A DNA stretch of 64,000 bases from Emiliania huxleyi CCMP1516 (GCF_000372725.1 NW_005202427.1:1090459-1154458), one strand, 5' to 3'. Positions 18,575-29,872 are shown, numbered from the stretch's first letter. Notes: generated by a model from the sequence alone, not told the origin. Program-made: numbers and translations.

Positions 18575-21500
18575 TCACGGTCGGCCGGGCGTAGTAAGGG
18601 AGGCGAGGGCTGGCCGCGCCGACGAGCTCGACGATGTTGCTGCGGGCGCGGCGGTGCCGCCGCCCCAGAACCACGAGCTGAGTGCGGTGGGCAGCGCCGT
18701 GATGGTCTCGGTGAGACTGCCCGTGAGGCCGGCGTAGCCGTCGGCTTGCGAGTCGCGCAGCAGGCTCGCGGGGCCGCCCCACCACGACTCCGAATACTCT
18801 GCGATCCGCGCCTCCACCTTGGCCGTTTCCTCGGGCGAGAAGGAGAGCACCGTGCCCAGCACCCTTGCGAGGCGGATGTGCTCCTACGGGACATGTCTCG
18901 GGCGTGTCGTGGACGTGTCCAGGACATGCCCTCGCGAGGCAGGTGTGTGCTCCTCGTCGTCGGCGTCGCCATAGACGGCGAGCAGGAATGCGAGGGTCAC
19001 GTTCTTGAGGTAGACGGCGTTGAGGCCCTGCTGCCGCTCGAGGTCGCGTCGCGTGACGGCCAGCTCCGCCTGTGGTGCGCCGCCTCTTCTTCTGAGAGTG
19101 ACGAGTCGCGGTATCTCGCTCGCAATCCCCGGCCCTCAGCCTTGAGGGCGGACTCTTGCTTCATCAGGTGCGAGAGCACGCGGTGCGACTCCTTGAGCAT
19201 CTTGCGCAGCGAGGCGAGCTGCGCGCGCAGCTTGTCCGCCTCGGCGTCGCGCTTGGCCTGGGGACAAAGGGCCACGGACGGGTCATGGACGTGCCGTGGC
19301 TGTGCCGCCCGCCTCGCGCCCTCCCCCCGCCTGGTCGCGCGCAATGTTGAACATCGCAGCCTCGGACGGCTTCCCCGTATCGAGCTGGCCCTCGAGCTCT
19401 GCGACGCGCCGCTCCCGCTGCTGCAGCGCACCCCTGTGCGCCGCGGCGTCGTCGTCGCGCCGGCGGGTCGCCGCGTCGAGCTTCGACTGCAGCTCCGCGC
19501 GCGCGCTCTCCGCCGCGCCCGCCGCCCGCCGCAACGCCTCCGCCTCGCCGCGCGCCTCCGCCAGCGCCGCCTCGGCCTGGTCGCGCTCTTCCCCCCGCCG
19601 CCGCGCCGCCTCGGCCTCCGCCTCGCGCCCTTTTGCGAGCTGCTGCCGCGCGGCGGAGAGCTCCGCCTCGAGCGATGCGCGCACGGAGCGGGCCGACCGG
19701 TACTCGGCCTCGGACTGGCGCAGCTTCGCCTCGAGCCGCGCGACGATCGCCTCGTGCTCCGACGCGCTGCTCAGGGCGGAACGCGCCTTGGACTGGACGG
19801 CGGTCGAGTGCTCCGTCTTCATGAGGAGCTCCTTCTGCACCGCGTCGAGTCGCGAGGCGAGTTCGTCACGCTCCGCCTAACACAACCCGCGGCGTTGAGC
19901 CGACCGCGCGAGCCGCGCCCGACGGCCCGCCCTCCCCCTCCCTCCCCGCAGCGCGCGCCTCGAGCCGCGCCGCCGCCTGCCTGGAGGCGAGCGCCTCCTG
20001 CTCCGCGTTCAGCAGCCGGTCCCTGCCCGCGAGCCGCTCCTCCTCGAGCCGCGACCGCCTGAGGCGCGTGTCATGGACGTGTCACGGACGTGTGACCACC
20101 ACCCGCCACCGACGTGTCCTCCTCGCGCCACTCGTCGCCGCTCTCCTAGACACTTCCTAGACACTTCCTAGACATGTCCTAGGCGCGCGCCACTCGTCGC
20201 CGCTCTCCTTGGCGCCGCGCTCAGCCGCCTGCACGCCCGCCGCGCCGCGCCGCTCGGCCGCCTCGAGCCGCGCGCGCCACGACGCAACCTCGGCGGCGGC
20301 GTCGGCGGCCGCCGCCTCGAGTGCGGCGGCGTGGCGCTCTCGCTCCTCCTCGGCCGCCTGCGCCGCCAGCGCCTCGGCCTCCGCCTCGCGCCGCTCGTGC
20401 TCCGCCTCGGCGTCCCGCGCCTTGGCCTCCGCCGCCGCCGCCTCCGCCGCCCTCTGCGCCTCGACCGCCTGCAGCTTGTCGCCCCACCGGAGCACCTGTG
20501 GCAGGAGCAGCGCCGGGGTCAGGCAGTGGCCACGGAGGGGCGGCACTACCCCTTTCCCCCCCCGTGACCCACGAGAGCGCCTCTTCGCGGTAGTTGGTCA
20601 GCGCGCGGCCGAGCGCCTTCTCTTTGGCGGCGAGCTCCTCGCGCGTGCTCGCCGCCGCCGCCGCCGCCGCCGCGCTCTCCTGCCCCCACCTCGCCACCTC
20701 GCCCCGCAGACCCTCCGCCTCCTTGCGCGCCGCGTCCCTCTCCCCGGCGAGCGCTCGCTCGCGGCCCGCCGCCGCCTCCGCCGCCGCCGCCGCCTCCGCC
20801 GCCGCGCTCGCCGCCTTCTGCTCGTGGTGCCGCCGCAGCTCCTCCGCCTGATCGCGCAGCGCCGCCGCCGTGCCCTCTCCACCTCCCCCGCCGCCGCCTC
20901 CTCCTCCTCCCCTCGCCGCCGCCAGCTCGCCCTGCAGCGCCGTCAGCCGGTCGAGAAGCGCCCTCTCCTCGCGCTTGGCGCTCGCGCGAGCGCTCTCGAG
21001 GGCGCGCTGCGCCGCCTCCGCCGCCCGCCCGGCCTCGGCCGCCGCCGCGCGGCTCTCAGCCGCCGCCTCCGCCTCGCGCGCCGCCGTCGCCGTCGCCTCG
21101 TCGCGCGCTGCCCTGCTCTCCGCCAGCGAGGCTGCTGCGCGACTAGCCTCGGCCTGGAGCGACTTTTTGATCGAGCTCGACGCCTCGACCGCCTCCTCCA
21201 GCTCGGTGACGCGGTCCTCGTACTGCGCGCGCAGCTCTCGCTCCACCAGCTGCCGCTCCAGGCCCGCGCCGCCCTCGCCGCTCGTCGCGCCGTTGGCCGC
21301 CGCAGAAGCGCGCGAGGGACGGCCGCGCGACGCGGCGAGCTGTCGCTTCTCCTCGAGCACCGCGCTGTGCAGCGACTGCAGCTCGGCGTACCGCGCCTCC
21401 ATCGAGCGACACCTGCACGACAGAGCAGCGCGCGAGCGTCGACAGCGTTGCGTGCCGAAGCGGGACCGGTGCAAGGTGAACGGGGCTGGGCTCACCTCGA

Positions 21501-21770
21501 GTTGGTCTTGGCGAGCAGCGCGATCAGCTCCGCCTTGGGAACGCTCTCGAAAGCCTTCGCTGCCGCCGGGTCGGTCGCCGGCCGAGGCGATGGCGTCGGC
21601 GCTGGTGCAGGTGAGGATGGCACGGGCGACGCCAGCGGCAGCGCGCCCGGCTTCGACGGCGTCCCGCTGACTCGCTCGCCCAGGGAGGCCAGCCGGTCCA
21701 GTCGGTCGTCGACGCGGTCCGCAAGCACAGCCAGCTGCGCGTTGGCGCGCTCTCGCGCACGTGAGAGCAT
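18575..21770 (-). CDS. GRIP-domain golgin (coiled-coil trans-Golgi tether)
   Basis: Nine exons: complement(18575..18883, 18953..19069, 19141..19257, 19331..19876, 19959..20058, 20114..20145, 20208..20495, 20569..21412, 21496..21770), 875 aa; every junction closes in frame. After an 80-residue head, VPKAELIALLAKTNSR resembles the N-terminus of GCC-type golgins. About 600 residues of Ala/Glu/Arg-rich coiled coil follow. The C-terminus is a GRIP domain: NAVYLKNVTLAFLL, then ARVLGTVLSFSPEE, with the Tyr needed for ARL1 binding. Such proteins tether vesicles at the trans-Golgi. Donors are three GT, three GC and two GA (introns 18884-18952 and 20146-20207). Several introns carry the ACACGTCC motif. 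The gene starts 171 bp from the divergent epimerase gene. Confidence 0.85.
18884..18981 (-). repeat. Imperfect direct repeat over both junctions of golgin intron 8 (GA-AG)
   Basis: In transcript sense the intron begins GAGCACACACCTGCCTCGC and the next exon begins GAGCACATCCGCCTCGC. The natural reading across the splice (DADDE-EHIRLARVLG) fits the GRIP domain. The intron is 69 bp (18884-18952) and holds three ACACGTCC-like units. The annotated end includes a little upstream exon. Confidence 0.7.
20125..20209 (-). repeat. Perfect 23-bp direct repeat over both junctions of golgin intron 3 (GA-AG)
   Basis: GCGCCACTCGTCGCCGCTCT plus CCT occurs at 20125-20147 and again at 20187-20209. The spliced segment (20146-20207, 62 bp) removes one unit and joins AAG to GAGAGCGGC in frame. 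Between the repeats are three units of CTAGACACTTC. Confidence 0.85.
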
Positions 21771-21941
21771 TTGTGCTCCTGCAGCTCGCAGGCAGGTTCA
21801 GACGCTGTCTCGCGCTCCGGCGCTGCAGCCACCTTGGTCGAAGAAAAGAATTGGAACCGCGAAAATAATTGCGGCGGCCCCAAAAGAAAAACAACGAGGC
21901 CAGGCGCTTCGCTTCGCGCTGGGCCCGCTAGCCTCCCGTGG
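21771..21941. promoter_or_regulatory. Divergent promoter region of golgin and NAD(P)HX epimerase
   Basis: Only 171 bp separate the two start codons, so both transcripts must start here. It contains a locally AT-rich core (about 21838-21900, GAAAATAATTGCGG) in an otherwise GC-rich region. No specific factor site is recognised. Confidence 0.55.
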
Positions 21942-22718
21942 ATGCTCGCGCTGCTCCTCCGCAGCCCGCTCTCGCTCCAGACGGTGCCATCTCATCCAGC
22001 CGCTGCGCGCATGGCCTCGAGCGGCGCCAGCGCGGCGTGTGGCAGGCTGCTCTCCGCCGCAGAGGCGGCCGCGGTCGACGAGGAGCTATTCGAGTCCTTC
22101 TCTGTCGACAGCCTGATGGAGCTCGCCGGCCTGTCGGTGGCCGCGGCCTTGGCCGACGCCTTCCCGCTGAGCTCGCACCCGCGGCCTCTCGTGGTCTGCG
22201 GGCCGGGCAACAACGGCGGGGACGGCCTCGTGGCGGCGCGGCACCTCTGGCACTTTGGCTACCGCCCAACAATCATCTACCCAAAGCGGTCGCAGAAGCC
22301 TCTCTTTGTCAACCTCGCGGCGCAGGTCGGTGCGCTCGGCATCCCAGTGCTGGACGCGATGCCACCCGGCGCCGACGAGGCGCACCACATGCTCCTCGAC
22401 TGCGTGTTTGGCTTCTCCTTCAAGCCCGGCTCACTCCGCGCGCCCTTCGACGCCATCCTGCCGGCGATGGCCGCGTCGACGCTGCCGCTCGTCTCGGTCG
22501 ACGTGCCATCGGGCTGGGACGTCGACAGCGGCCCTGCCGGCGGCGCGGACGACCTCCGGCCCGCGGTGCTCATCTCGCTCACCGCGCCAAAGGCGTGCGC
22601 TGCCCACTTTGACGGGCGGCACTACCTCGGCGGACGCTTCGTGCCACCCGCGATCCTGGAAAAGTACGGCTTCACCCAGCCCGCCTTTTCCGGCGCCGAG
22701 CAGTTCGTGAGGCTCTAG
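21942..22718 (+). CDS. NAXE: NAD(P)H-hydrate epimerase (YjeF_N domain)
   Basis: Single exon, 258 aa. Epimerises damaged R-NAD(P)HX so that the S-form can be repaired by the partner dehydratase. Seen: SVDSLMELAGLSVA helix, the nucleotide-binding loop VVCGPGNNGGDGLVAARHL, Lys in IIYPKR, the catalytic Asp in LLDCVFGFSFK, and VSVDVPSGWDVDSG. These are the full YjeF_N landmarks and the length is right for a stand-alone domain. Starting at 21942 gives a mitochondrial or plastid-type leader (MLALLLRSPLSLQTVPSH); Met 22011 would give a cytosolic form. Both Mets are in frame, as in other eukaryotes with dual targeting. Confidence 0.92.
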   Translation: MLALLLRSPLSLQTVPSHPAAARMASSGASAACGRLLSAAEAAAVDEELFESFSVDSLMELAGLSVAAALADAFPLSSHPRPLVVCGPGNNGGDGLVAARHLWHFGYRPTIIYPKRSQKPLFVNLAAQVGALGIPVLDAMPPGADEAHHMLLDCVFGFSFKPGSLRAPFDAILPAMAASTLPLVSVDVPSGWDVDSGPAGGADDLRPAVLISLTAPKACAAHFDGRHYLGGRFVPPAILEKYGFTQPAFSGAEQFVRL

Positions 22719-24370
22719 CCTCTCGCTTAGAGGTCGGTGACTGCGGGGATGCGCTGTTTTTCTTTTTTTGTGTTCTGAGACGTATGTATGAACGAGAGTG
22801 CAGAAGTGAGCGGTGCAGGCAGTAAAGCCGCAGCCTTGGTTTGCTTGTAGCCAACAGAGGAGATCGAGAACAGGAGAGTGGTCTCTCACACTCTCTCAGA
22901 CTGCGCGACTTGCGCGAGAGAGAGGCACACAGAGCCACACAGCCAGAGCGCAGAGGACTGGCGAGGCGCAGGCTCGACGGAGGACGGACTGGAGCGGTGG
23001 AGGGTTCAGTACGGCAGGGCAGGACACGGCACGCAGGGGGGTAATTGCAGGCGCTGAGATTTAAAAACTCAGCGGGTGAAAAAAGGGGCGATAATCGGCA
23101 GCATCGGAGGAAGCGACACCAACAACGAGGGTGAAACGGCCACAGCGGCTGTCGCATGTTGCTCGGCTGACGAGCAAGCGAGCGCGAAGGGGGGAGAACC
23201 GGAGCCCCGGGAGGACGGTCGGTGAGCCCCGAGACGAGGGTCTAAGCAGGTGTCTGTACGGGAGAGTGGTGTGCAGCAAGTGTTGTGTCTATTAGCTCCG
23301 AGTAGAGGGCGCGTCCTGCAGTTAAGGGGAAACCCGGTACGCGGAGCCAACCCTCGGAGACCCGTGTTTACTTTACGGCCCTTTCCCTGCGAACGCGCAC
23401 CCCCCAGGGCTAGGGCTCTCTAGCCCGTAACCCGATGCCGATCATCTGGCCCGCTGGGTGTGCTTCTTTAGCCCCCCAGCCCTGGATGTGAGGTTACCGA
23501 CTGCACTCCAAGTGCTCCAAGTGCGGCTGTAATGAAACATGGAATTACGGGGTGTGGAGGGTGAGTTGACCAGGGGTTGTGCGCCGGGCCCTCCTGCTCG
23601 CTCCAGCGAGTAGACAAGTGTTGCCATCCACAGAGGAGCCCTGAGGCCACATTGGCCCTGGTATCACAGTGTGCCGGCAGTCGTCGAGCAGTGTCGCTCA
23701 CACAAGCCGCAGCACAAGTGCCTGTCAGATGGGTTTTTTGGGCGAGACGCTGTTCACACACCTCGTAAATCTCCTGCACCCACTCTCGACCCTCTCGACC
23801 AAAGGACGACCGGCAAAATGTCAATGGCGACCGCCTGCCGCCTCCTCGGCCCCAGGTAACGTCGCCCCGCCTCCCGCCGAGCCTGATCCCGCAGCCAAAA
23901 AAGTACTGCATCCGCAGTCCCCATCGCGCTGCAAGCCCGCCCGCGACGGCAGCCGCTAAATACGCTAAAAAGCCCCGCCCCACATGCCGCCAACAGCAAG
24001 TACGAGCTCGGGCCGGCCGCGCTCGGGCTTCCGCCGCCGATGCCGGCCGCACGCCCCGACGCGTACCAGCTCGCGGCCCGCGCGGGCGCGAGTGCTCACG
24101 GTGATGCCGGCGCCTCGCAGCGCTCGGCCGGCAGCCTATCACAGTGCAGCAGCCAGGACGGTGCTGTGCTTGGCCGCTTCCCAAAGCCGAGCGCGCCGTT
24201 TCGCACGCCCGCAGCGACCCCCTCGCTCTCGGACGGCGGCCTTGTGCAGTCGCTGCTGCGTCAGCAGGTGCACTGCGAGGGCTCTGCGAATGTTGTGCCC
24301 CTTTGACAAAGCGCCTCGACTCCCTACGTGTGCTGACGCGCCGCCCGCCTCGCCGCCTCCTCCGCCACAG
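22719..24370. other. Intergenic; possible unresolved exon near 24000-24090
   Basis: No gene supported in 22719-23990. The plus-strand stretch 24000-24090 reads KYELGPAALGLPPPMPAARP, which looks coding and may be an early exon of the coiled-coil gene that follows. Confidence 0.4.
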
Positions 24371-25750
24371 GCCGAGCGGGACGAGACGATGCGTCAGCTC
24401 GAGGGCAAGGCGCGAAATCAGCACGACGTCCAGATATGCTCCTCGCCGCAACACACCCTCCCACCGTCACCAGGTGCGCGAAATGGCGGGAACGATTGAG
24501 GCGCTCAACGGCGCGCCTCGCCGCTGGTGGCTTGCCTTGCCCTGCCGCGTCGCGACAGCCTGAGCGCGGTGCTGCCCTCCTCTCAGGCGAGAACGCCGAG
24601 CTCAAGCGCGGCCAGCAGCGACACAACGAGGAGATGCACGCCCTCGACGCTCAGCGCCGCGAGGAGCTGCAAACTCTCGAGGTGCGGCCGCTCTGCTCGC
24701 GGCCACACCCTTACGCCGCTCTGTCACAGCCGGACCGCCAACCCACCAGGAGCGACTGGGGGCTCGCCTCAAGCGCACACAAGAGGAGGTCTTTGGCCTC
24801 TTCCAGCGCCACCGCCTGGTCGCTTGCTCACCGCCTTGCTCGAGCCCGCCGACGGTGCGGCCCGCCCCTTGTGGCTCCAGAGGCAAGACCACAAGCATCA
24901 TGGAGAGACTCAGAATCAACGTTTTGGCTTGCAGGCAACGGCTCAGCCTTCGCCATCCGTCCCTTTGGCGGCTCTCCCGCTGGCGTCACGCGGCGCGTTG
25001 CCATCCTGCCTTGCTTGCCCACACAGAGCCTAGACGGCCGACTCCTTCTTTCCCCACAGGCGGTCCGCTCCAGCCCGCGAGCTCGCCGCGCATGGGTCTG
25101 GCGCGCCGAGCGCCGGCGCACAGCCCGCGGCCGCCCCGCTCCGGCGCAGGCTTCTTTGGGATCCGGCCCGCAACCGCGGACAGCGACAGGCGGCAACACA
25201 TGGAGCGGCCGCCGCAGCCGCAGCAGAGGCGCCGATGCAGTGTGCTTTTGCGACGACCCGTTGATTCGACGACAATTATGACCCTTGCGAGACCATTAGG
25301 CGCGTCGCCCTCGACCCGATCAATGCGTCTGCCGCAGCCCACCGCCAGCCTTTTCGCGCGCCGTCCCCCTCGCCGAGCTTTGCAGCGAGCTCCTGCGGCT
25401 CGCTCTACAACCGGCCGATTGCAAAGGAGGACCTCTTCGATGACGCCGAGACCCCGCCCGGTGGAGAGCAGGGCTCGGGGGCGAATTCTCCGGCAACGAG
25501 GGTGCAGCCTTCAGCGTCATCGCCCCAACCAGCCATCGGGGGCTACGGCCGGCCGCCGACCTCGCGGCGCCGCTTCCACCGCCTCGACAGCAGGTCATCG
25601 GCCCCGTGGCTGGAAATTTTGTCTTGGCTCGCCAAGTCCCCAGACGACGCCTCAGCCGTCCGCATGGCTGCAGGCGTGCGTACATGGTTCTGGGCGGGGC
25701 CAGCTGCGCGCACTCTGGCGTCAAGCGTCACGTCGGGCGCGCAAGTCTAG
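24371..25750 (+). CDS. Unrecognised coiled-coil gene, exon structure partly resolved
   Basis: Short exons join in frame as coiled coil: AERDETMRQLEGKARNQHD (from 24371), VREMAGTIEALN (from 24477), GENAELKRGQQRHNEEMHAL (from about 24595) and ERLGARLKRTQEEVFGLFQ (from about 24750). Junctions are a mixture of GT-AG and GC-AG. Beyond 24830 the frame cannot be followed with confidence. A later open stretch is Ser/Pro-rich with GSLYNRPIAKEDLFDDAETP. I do not recognise the family; heptad-type Leu/Ala spacing suggests a structural or cytoskeletal protein. Start and end are approximate. Confidence 0.4.
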
Positions 25751-26438
25751 CGTCGGAGACGGGAGCTAGAGGAGGGTGGAAAGTGCTAAGGCCCGAGGGT
25801 GCCCGCTCAGGCCCGAAGAGCCGTGGGAGAGGGAGGTGTACAAGCGCGGCGAGGCTGACCGGCGGCTCATCCTCCGGCAGATGGTGAGACGCTGCGGGCC
25901 CCCAGAGAGGTGGACGTGGCGCCCGCAATCTCTCTGGAGTGTGAGAGCATCTCCCTCACTGTAGGACCCCGTCCTGTACGCCGACGACAACGAGTGAGGC
26001 GGGCCACCTTGGGTCGCGCAGAGGTGGGTCGCGCGCTGCCATCGCGTTCGTGCGACACAAACGCCCGGCCCGCCACGAGGGCCGGGGGGGCGCGAGGAGA
26101 AGAGGGTGAGAAGCGGGAAGCGGGGGGAGAGCAGTATGAGACTTGAAAGGGCGGGTCCCGGGCCGAGGGGTGCGGCTCTCTGCGCCCGGGGGGGCGCAGG
26201 GTTGGGCGCTTTCCGCCGAAACCGACGGCTGTCTGCAAAAGATAGTACGAGCCGTGGGCGTGGCGGCGTTTTGGGACTTGGGGGATGGGGGGTTGTCCGC
26301 ATGGCGCGCGAGAGAAAAACTCTGTGCAGTGATATATCAGTGTGTTTGAGTCTTGTGAGCGCACCCAGAGAAATTCTGGGCCCAGAAAACGCAAACACAG
26401 TGGACGGCACACACAACACAGCGTAGACGCAATATGAG
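25751..26438. other. Intergenic, possible 3' part of the coiled-coil gene
   Basis: The plus-strand segment around 25808-25885 reads RPEEPWEREVYKRGEADRR, which looks coding, but its link to upstream exons is unclear. The remainder is G-rich and without coding evidence. Confidence 0.35.
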
Positions 26439-29400
26439 TCAGGCGATAGGCAAGTGGTCGATGCACCGGATGGCGTCGTACACGTCGTTGGTCCACGTCT
26501 TCCATGGGCTTCGCCTCAGCAGCACCGCGTGGAGCCATTCGACAACCTGTTAGAGTCACGCAAGCGCGGTGAGCGATGGGGGCACGACCTCGGCAAGGGT
26601 GGCGGTGAGAATGGGCGGTGGGAACGGTGGGAGCGGCGGCGGGACCAGCGGCGGCGGCGAGGGCGGCGGCCTGACCTTATGCAGGTGCTTGTTGGCGACA
26701 TCGCGAGTGGGCATGCGCGCCATCAAGGTGCTGTCGCGCGTGCCGCCAGAGTGCGTCCCGCTAGCGCCTTTGGCGTCGTCAAAGACGGCGGTGAAGAAGT
26801 TCTCTTGCAGGACCTGCTTTATCAAGGCCTTGGCCTCGTCGTCCGACTTTGCGCGCCTCACCTCGGACACCTTTTGGTTGACAAAGGGCTTGCCGCGCCC
26901 CTTACCAAACAGCAGCTGCTGCACCACCTCGGGCAGCAGCGTGCACAGGTCGACATCGAGGGCTGGCTTGTGCGGGTCGTCGCTCCGCGGCTCCTCCGAC
27001 GCATCGCCGCCGATGTATCTGGACGGGAACTGGATGGAGCCCTTCGACGCGCCGTCGATGTCGATTAGCCTCGCATTCTTGTAGTCCCGCGAGATGAGGA
27101 CGTTGTTCAAGTGGTTGAAGTCGAATGCCTGCACGCCCATCAGCGTCAGGTCGCGGAACGCGTTGAGCAAGCTCACGAGAAGGATTTTCACCTTTAGAAT
27201 CGTGAACTGATCCTGCAGCGTGCGGGTCCGCTCGGACTCGCTCCCCGCCTCGCCCGCCTCGGGCACCAGCGCCGTGTACTCGTCCATGAACTTTTTGAGC
27301 GTGTAGCTGGAAAAGTCGGACTGGTACTGGCTCAGCAAAGTGATTTCGAAGTGGTACACGTCGTGGTCCTCAATGTTGCTCGCCAGGGCGATGCCGAGGC
27401 CGTAGAAGTACAAGAGCCTGTGGGAGGGGGAGGGGGGGGGGGGGGAGTGGCTGTGTTCGGGATGGGGGGGAGAGCGAGGGGGAGGGTATCCAACAACCTC
27501 CCGTGGCGGTTGAGCGCGCCGGCCAGTCGCAGCCGCTTGGCCACCCCCGCCTCCGCCTTGCTCTCCATCGCGGCCAGCATCTTGTTGAGAGAGAAGGCGC
27601 GCTTGACGGCCGCGTCCCAGCGCTGCTCCGCCTCGGCGCCCAGCAGCGAGTCGAACGACATGGCGCGTCCCATCATCGACATGGCGCTGCGCGTCGAGCT
27701 CACAGAGTTGTTGGCGCTCGACACGCCCGGGCTCGCGCCGGGGCCGGTCGGCTTCGCGAGCACGAGGTCGACGCGGTGCACGATCGCGTTGTTGCCCATG
27801 CCGAGGATACCGCCCTCGCCCGGCGCGCTGAACTGCTGCCGCTCCCCGTGCCTGCTCGTCGAGATGTCCATGAAGTCTAAGCAGTCTCTCCCCATATCTC
27901 CCCATATCTCCCGTGCCTGCTCGTCGAGATGTTCATGAAGTCGCGTTTGCTCCGCGAGTCGTCGGCGTAGCTGAAGACCATCGGAGTCTTGGAACGGTAC
28001 GCCTCGCCGGTCACAAAGTCCCACGCGCGCAGGTGCGGCTCGATGATGCTCTCCGCGAGCAGCGTGCCCGGCGCGCCCTCGCGCTCCTGGTGGCGGAAGC
28101 TGAACGGGACATGCTCGCGCGTCGCAGACTCGAGGCTGAAGACGATCAGCTCGAAGCGGCAGGAGCTGTTCCAGCGCACGCAGCCGCCGACCTCCGCCGT
28201 CTCGAGGTGGAAGGCGTTGCGCAGGTGGCTGAAGAGGACGGCCTCCTCCACCACCGCCTGGGCCGGGGAAGAGGGGCGACGCATCTCGGGCAATCTCGGG
28301 TGTCATCTCGAGCAACCTCGGTGCCATCTCGGGCACCTCCTCGAGCAGCAGGCCCAGCTCGGGCCCGACCCCAAAGCAGGTGAGGACGAGCCACGCCTTG
28401 AGAGGGACGAGGGGAGAGCACGAGCAGGTCCAAGAGTGGGTCATGGAGAGGTGTGGTCTGCGTGTCGTGCTACCTTGCCCACGACGAGGTCGCCGCCGCC
28501 CTGGCTCGAGCCGCTCGTCGCGCCCTCGTCGGAGGCGATGTGCTCGTTGACCCGCGCCGTCAGCGTCGCCCGCAGCTCCTCTATCGTGCTCTCGGCCTTG
28601 ACGGCGACGTTGAAGGCGCGCAGCCCCGGCACCAGCAGCTCCACGACCACCTCGGACCTGGCGCTGAAGGGCCCCGAGCTCGTGGCCAAGAGCGGCTTCG
28701 GCCGCGCGAGCTTCATCGAGGACGCGGGGTGGACCTGGCCGCTCTGGGCTGTCTCGAGCTCGATCAGCTGCCTCTGGAAGCCGACGTTCTCGAGCATGAA
28801 GGGGCGCGTGCGGTGGCAGATCTGCAGCACCTCCTCCAGCGATGTGCCGTGCAGCAGCTGCACCGCGACGGCGAGCGCCGCCGACCGGTTCTGGCCGGCC
28901 ACGCAGAAGAACATTGCCTTTCCGCCCGAGGAGAGGACGCTCTGGTAGAAGGCGTCGGCGGCCTCGAGGTGCTCGCTGTGGGCGCCCTCGGGACTCGTGT
29001 GCAGAATCGGATAGGTGTGAGCGTCCTGCGCGACGTTCGTGAATGAGTACGAGATGCTTCTCTCGCGGTAGTCGTTGATCGGCAGGCCACGAATGCCGCT
29101 CGGCGCGCAGTTCATGACGGCCGTCACTCCCAGTCGGCACAGCTGCGCCACGTCGGCGGCGTGGTGCTTGTTGCCGACAAAGATGGAGTTGCCGATCCAG
29201 GAGGGCTCGGGATCGGAGGAAGGAACCGGCTGCGCCACGAGCCGCTGCACCATCGCCAGCCGCTCGCTCATCGCGTCCTCGGACATGCGCTTCATGCTTG
29301 GTGAGCGGTCGTACGGCTCCTGCACCGGGGGCTGGTCGGGGGGCTGGTCGGTGCCGGCGAGGTGCGATTTTGTTTTTTGCGACGGCGGCGAAGGCGGCAA

Positions 29401-29872
29401 AGGTGACAGCCGGGTCGTAGTCGGACATTGTGATGCGGGCGTCGGGCAGTGCTCGCGCGACTGCGAGCCCAACCAGGCCGAGCCCGGCGCCGATCTCGAG
29501 GACCCGCGGGGTGCGGCAGCCCGCCGGCTGCAGCAAGCTCGGGTTCTCCAGCAGCCACGCCGACATGAGAAGGGAGGCGTCCCACAGCTTCCCGCCAATG
29601 CTACCCGCCACCTCCGCCGCCGCCGGGCGTCGAACGCGCAGCGAGAGCCACTGCTGCTGCTCATCCTCGCTCTCCTCAGCCTCCTGCTCAGACTCGTCGG
29701 CGGAAGCCGAGCCGGACCGGAGCGCAGCCGCGCGAGCACACGCCTCCCGCCTCAGCAGCGCGGCGCCGGCAATCACGTCATCGACAGTCGCAACCTCGCT
29801 CGACGAGCTGCCCGCTCCGTAAGGGATGCGGATGAGGTCTTCGGAGGCGGCAAGCAGCGATGGCGGCAGCAT
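26439..29872 (-). CDS. Dual-specificity phosphatase plus kinase-like protein, with truncated methyltransferase segment at 5' end
   Basis: Six exons close in frame from Met 29295: complement(26439..26546, 26676..27417, 27498..27851, 27917..28257, 28337..28396, 28474..29295), 808 aa. The first exon carries a DUSP domain: SIFVGNKHHAADVAQLCRLG, then FFCVAGQNRSAALAVA with the CX5R loop, although the usual His before Cys is Phe. The C-terminal half looks kinase-like: ILGMGNNAIVHRVDL as glycine loop, AAVKRAF as Lys strand, FDFNHLNNVLI and LIDIDGA as catalytic and metal loops. Upstream (29399-29872) a methyltransferase-16-type start (GGKLWDASLLMSAWLLEN, RVLEIGAGLGLVGLA, MSDYD) can be joined in phase by a 79-bp GC-AG intron (29320-29398), but the rest of that domain is absent. 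It may be a relic or a real fusion. Phosphatase call is firm, kinase call tentative. Confidence 0.72.
27845..27942 (-). repeat. 33-bp direct repeat over both junctions of the DUSP-kinase intron
   Basis: The same 33 bp (one mismatch) occurs at 27845-27877 and 27910-27942. The 65-bp GC-AG intron (27852-27916) runs from CAG|GCACGG to CAG|GCACGG, so splicing removes one unit. The core has a doubled CCCATATCTC. Confidence 0.85.

Noticed and set aside
20209..22116. Very long plus-strand open frame antisense to the golgin and running into NAXE
   Set aside because: It is a mirror of Ala/Glu-rich coding DNA in a GC-rich genome, has Ala/Arg/Ser-only composition, and conflicts with a nine-exon golgin model that closes in frame and ends in a GRIP domain.
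22719..23990. Coding genes in small open frames of this stretch
   Set aside because: Frames are short, overlap on all strands and lack any domain, leader or splice consistency.
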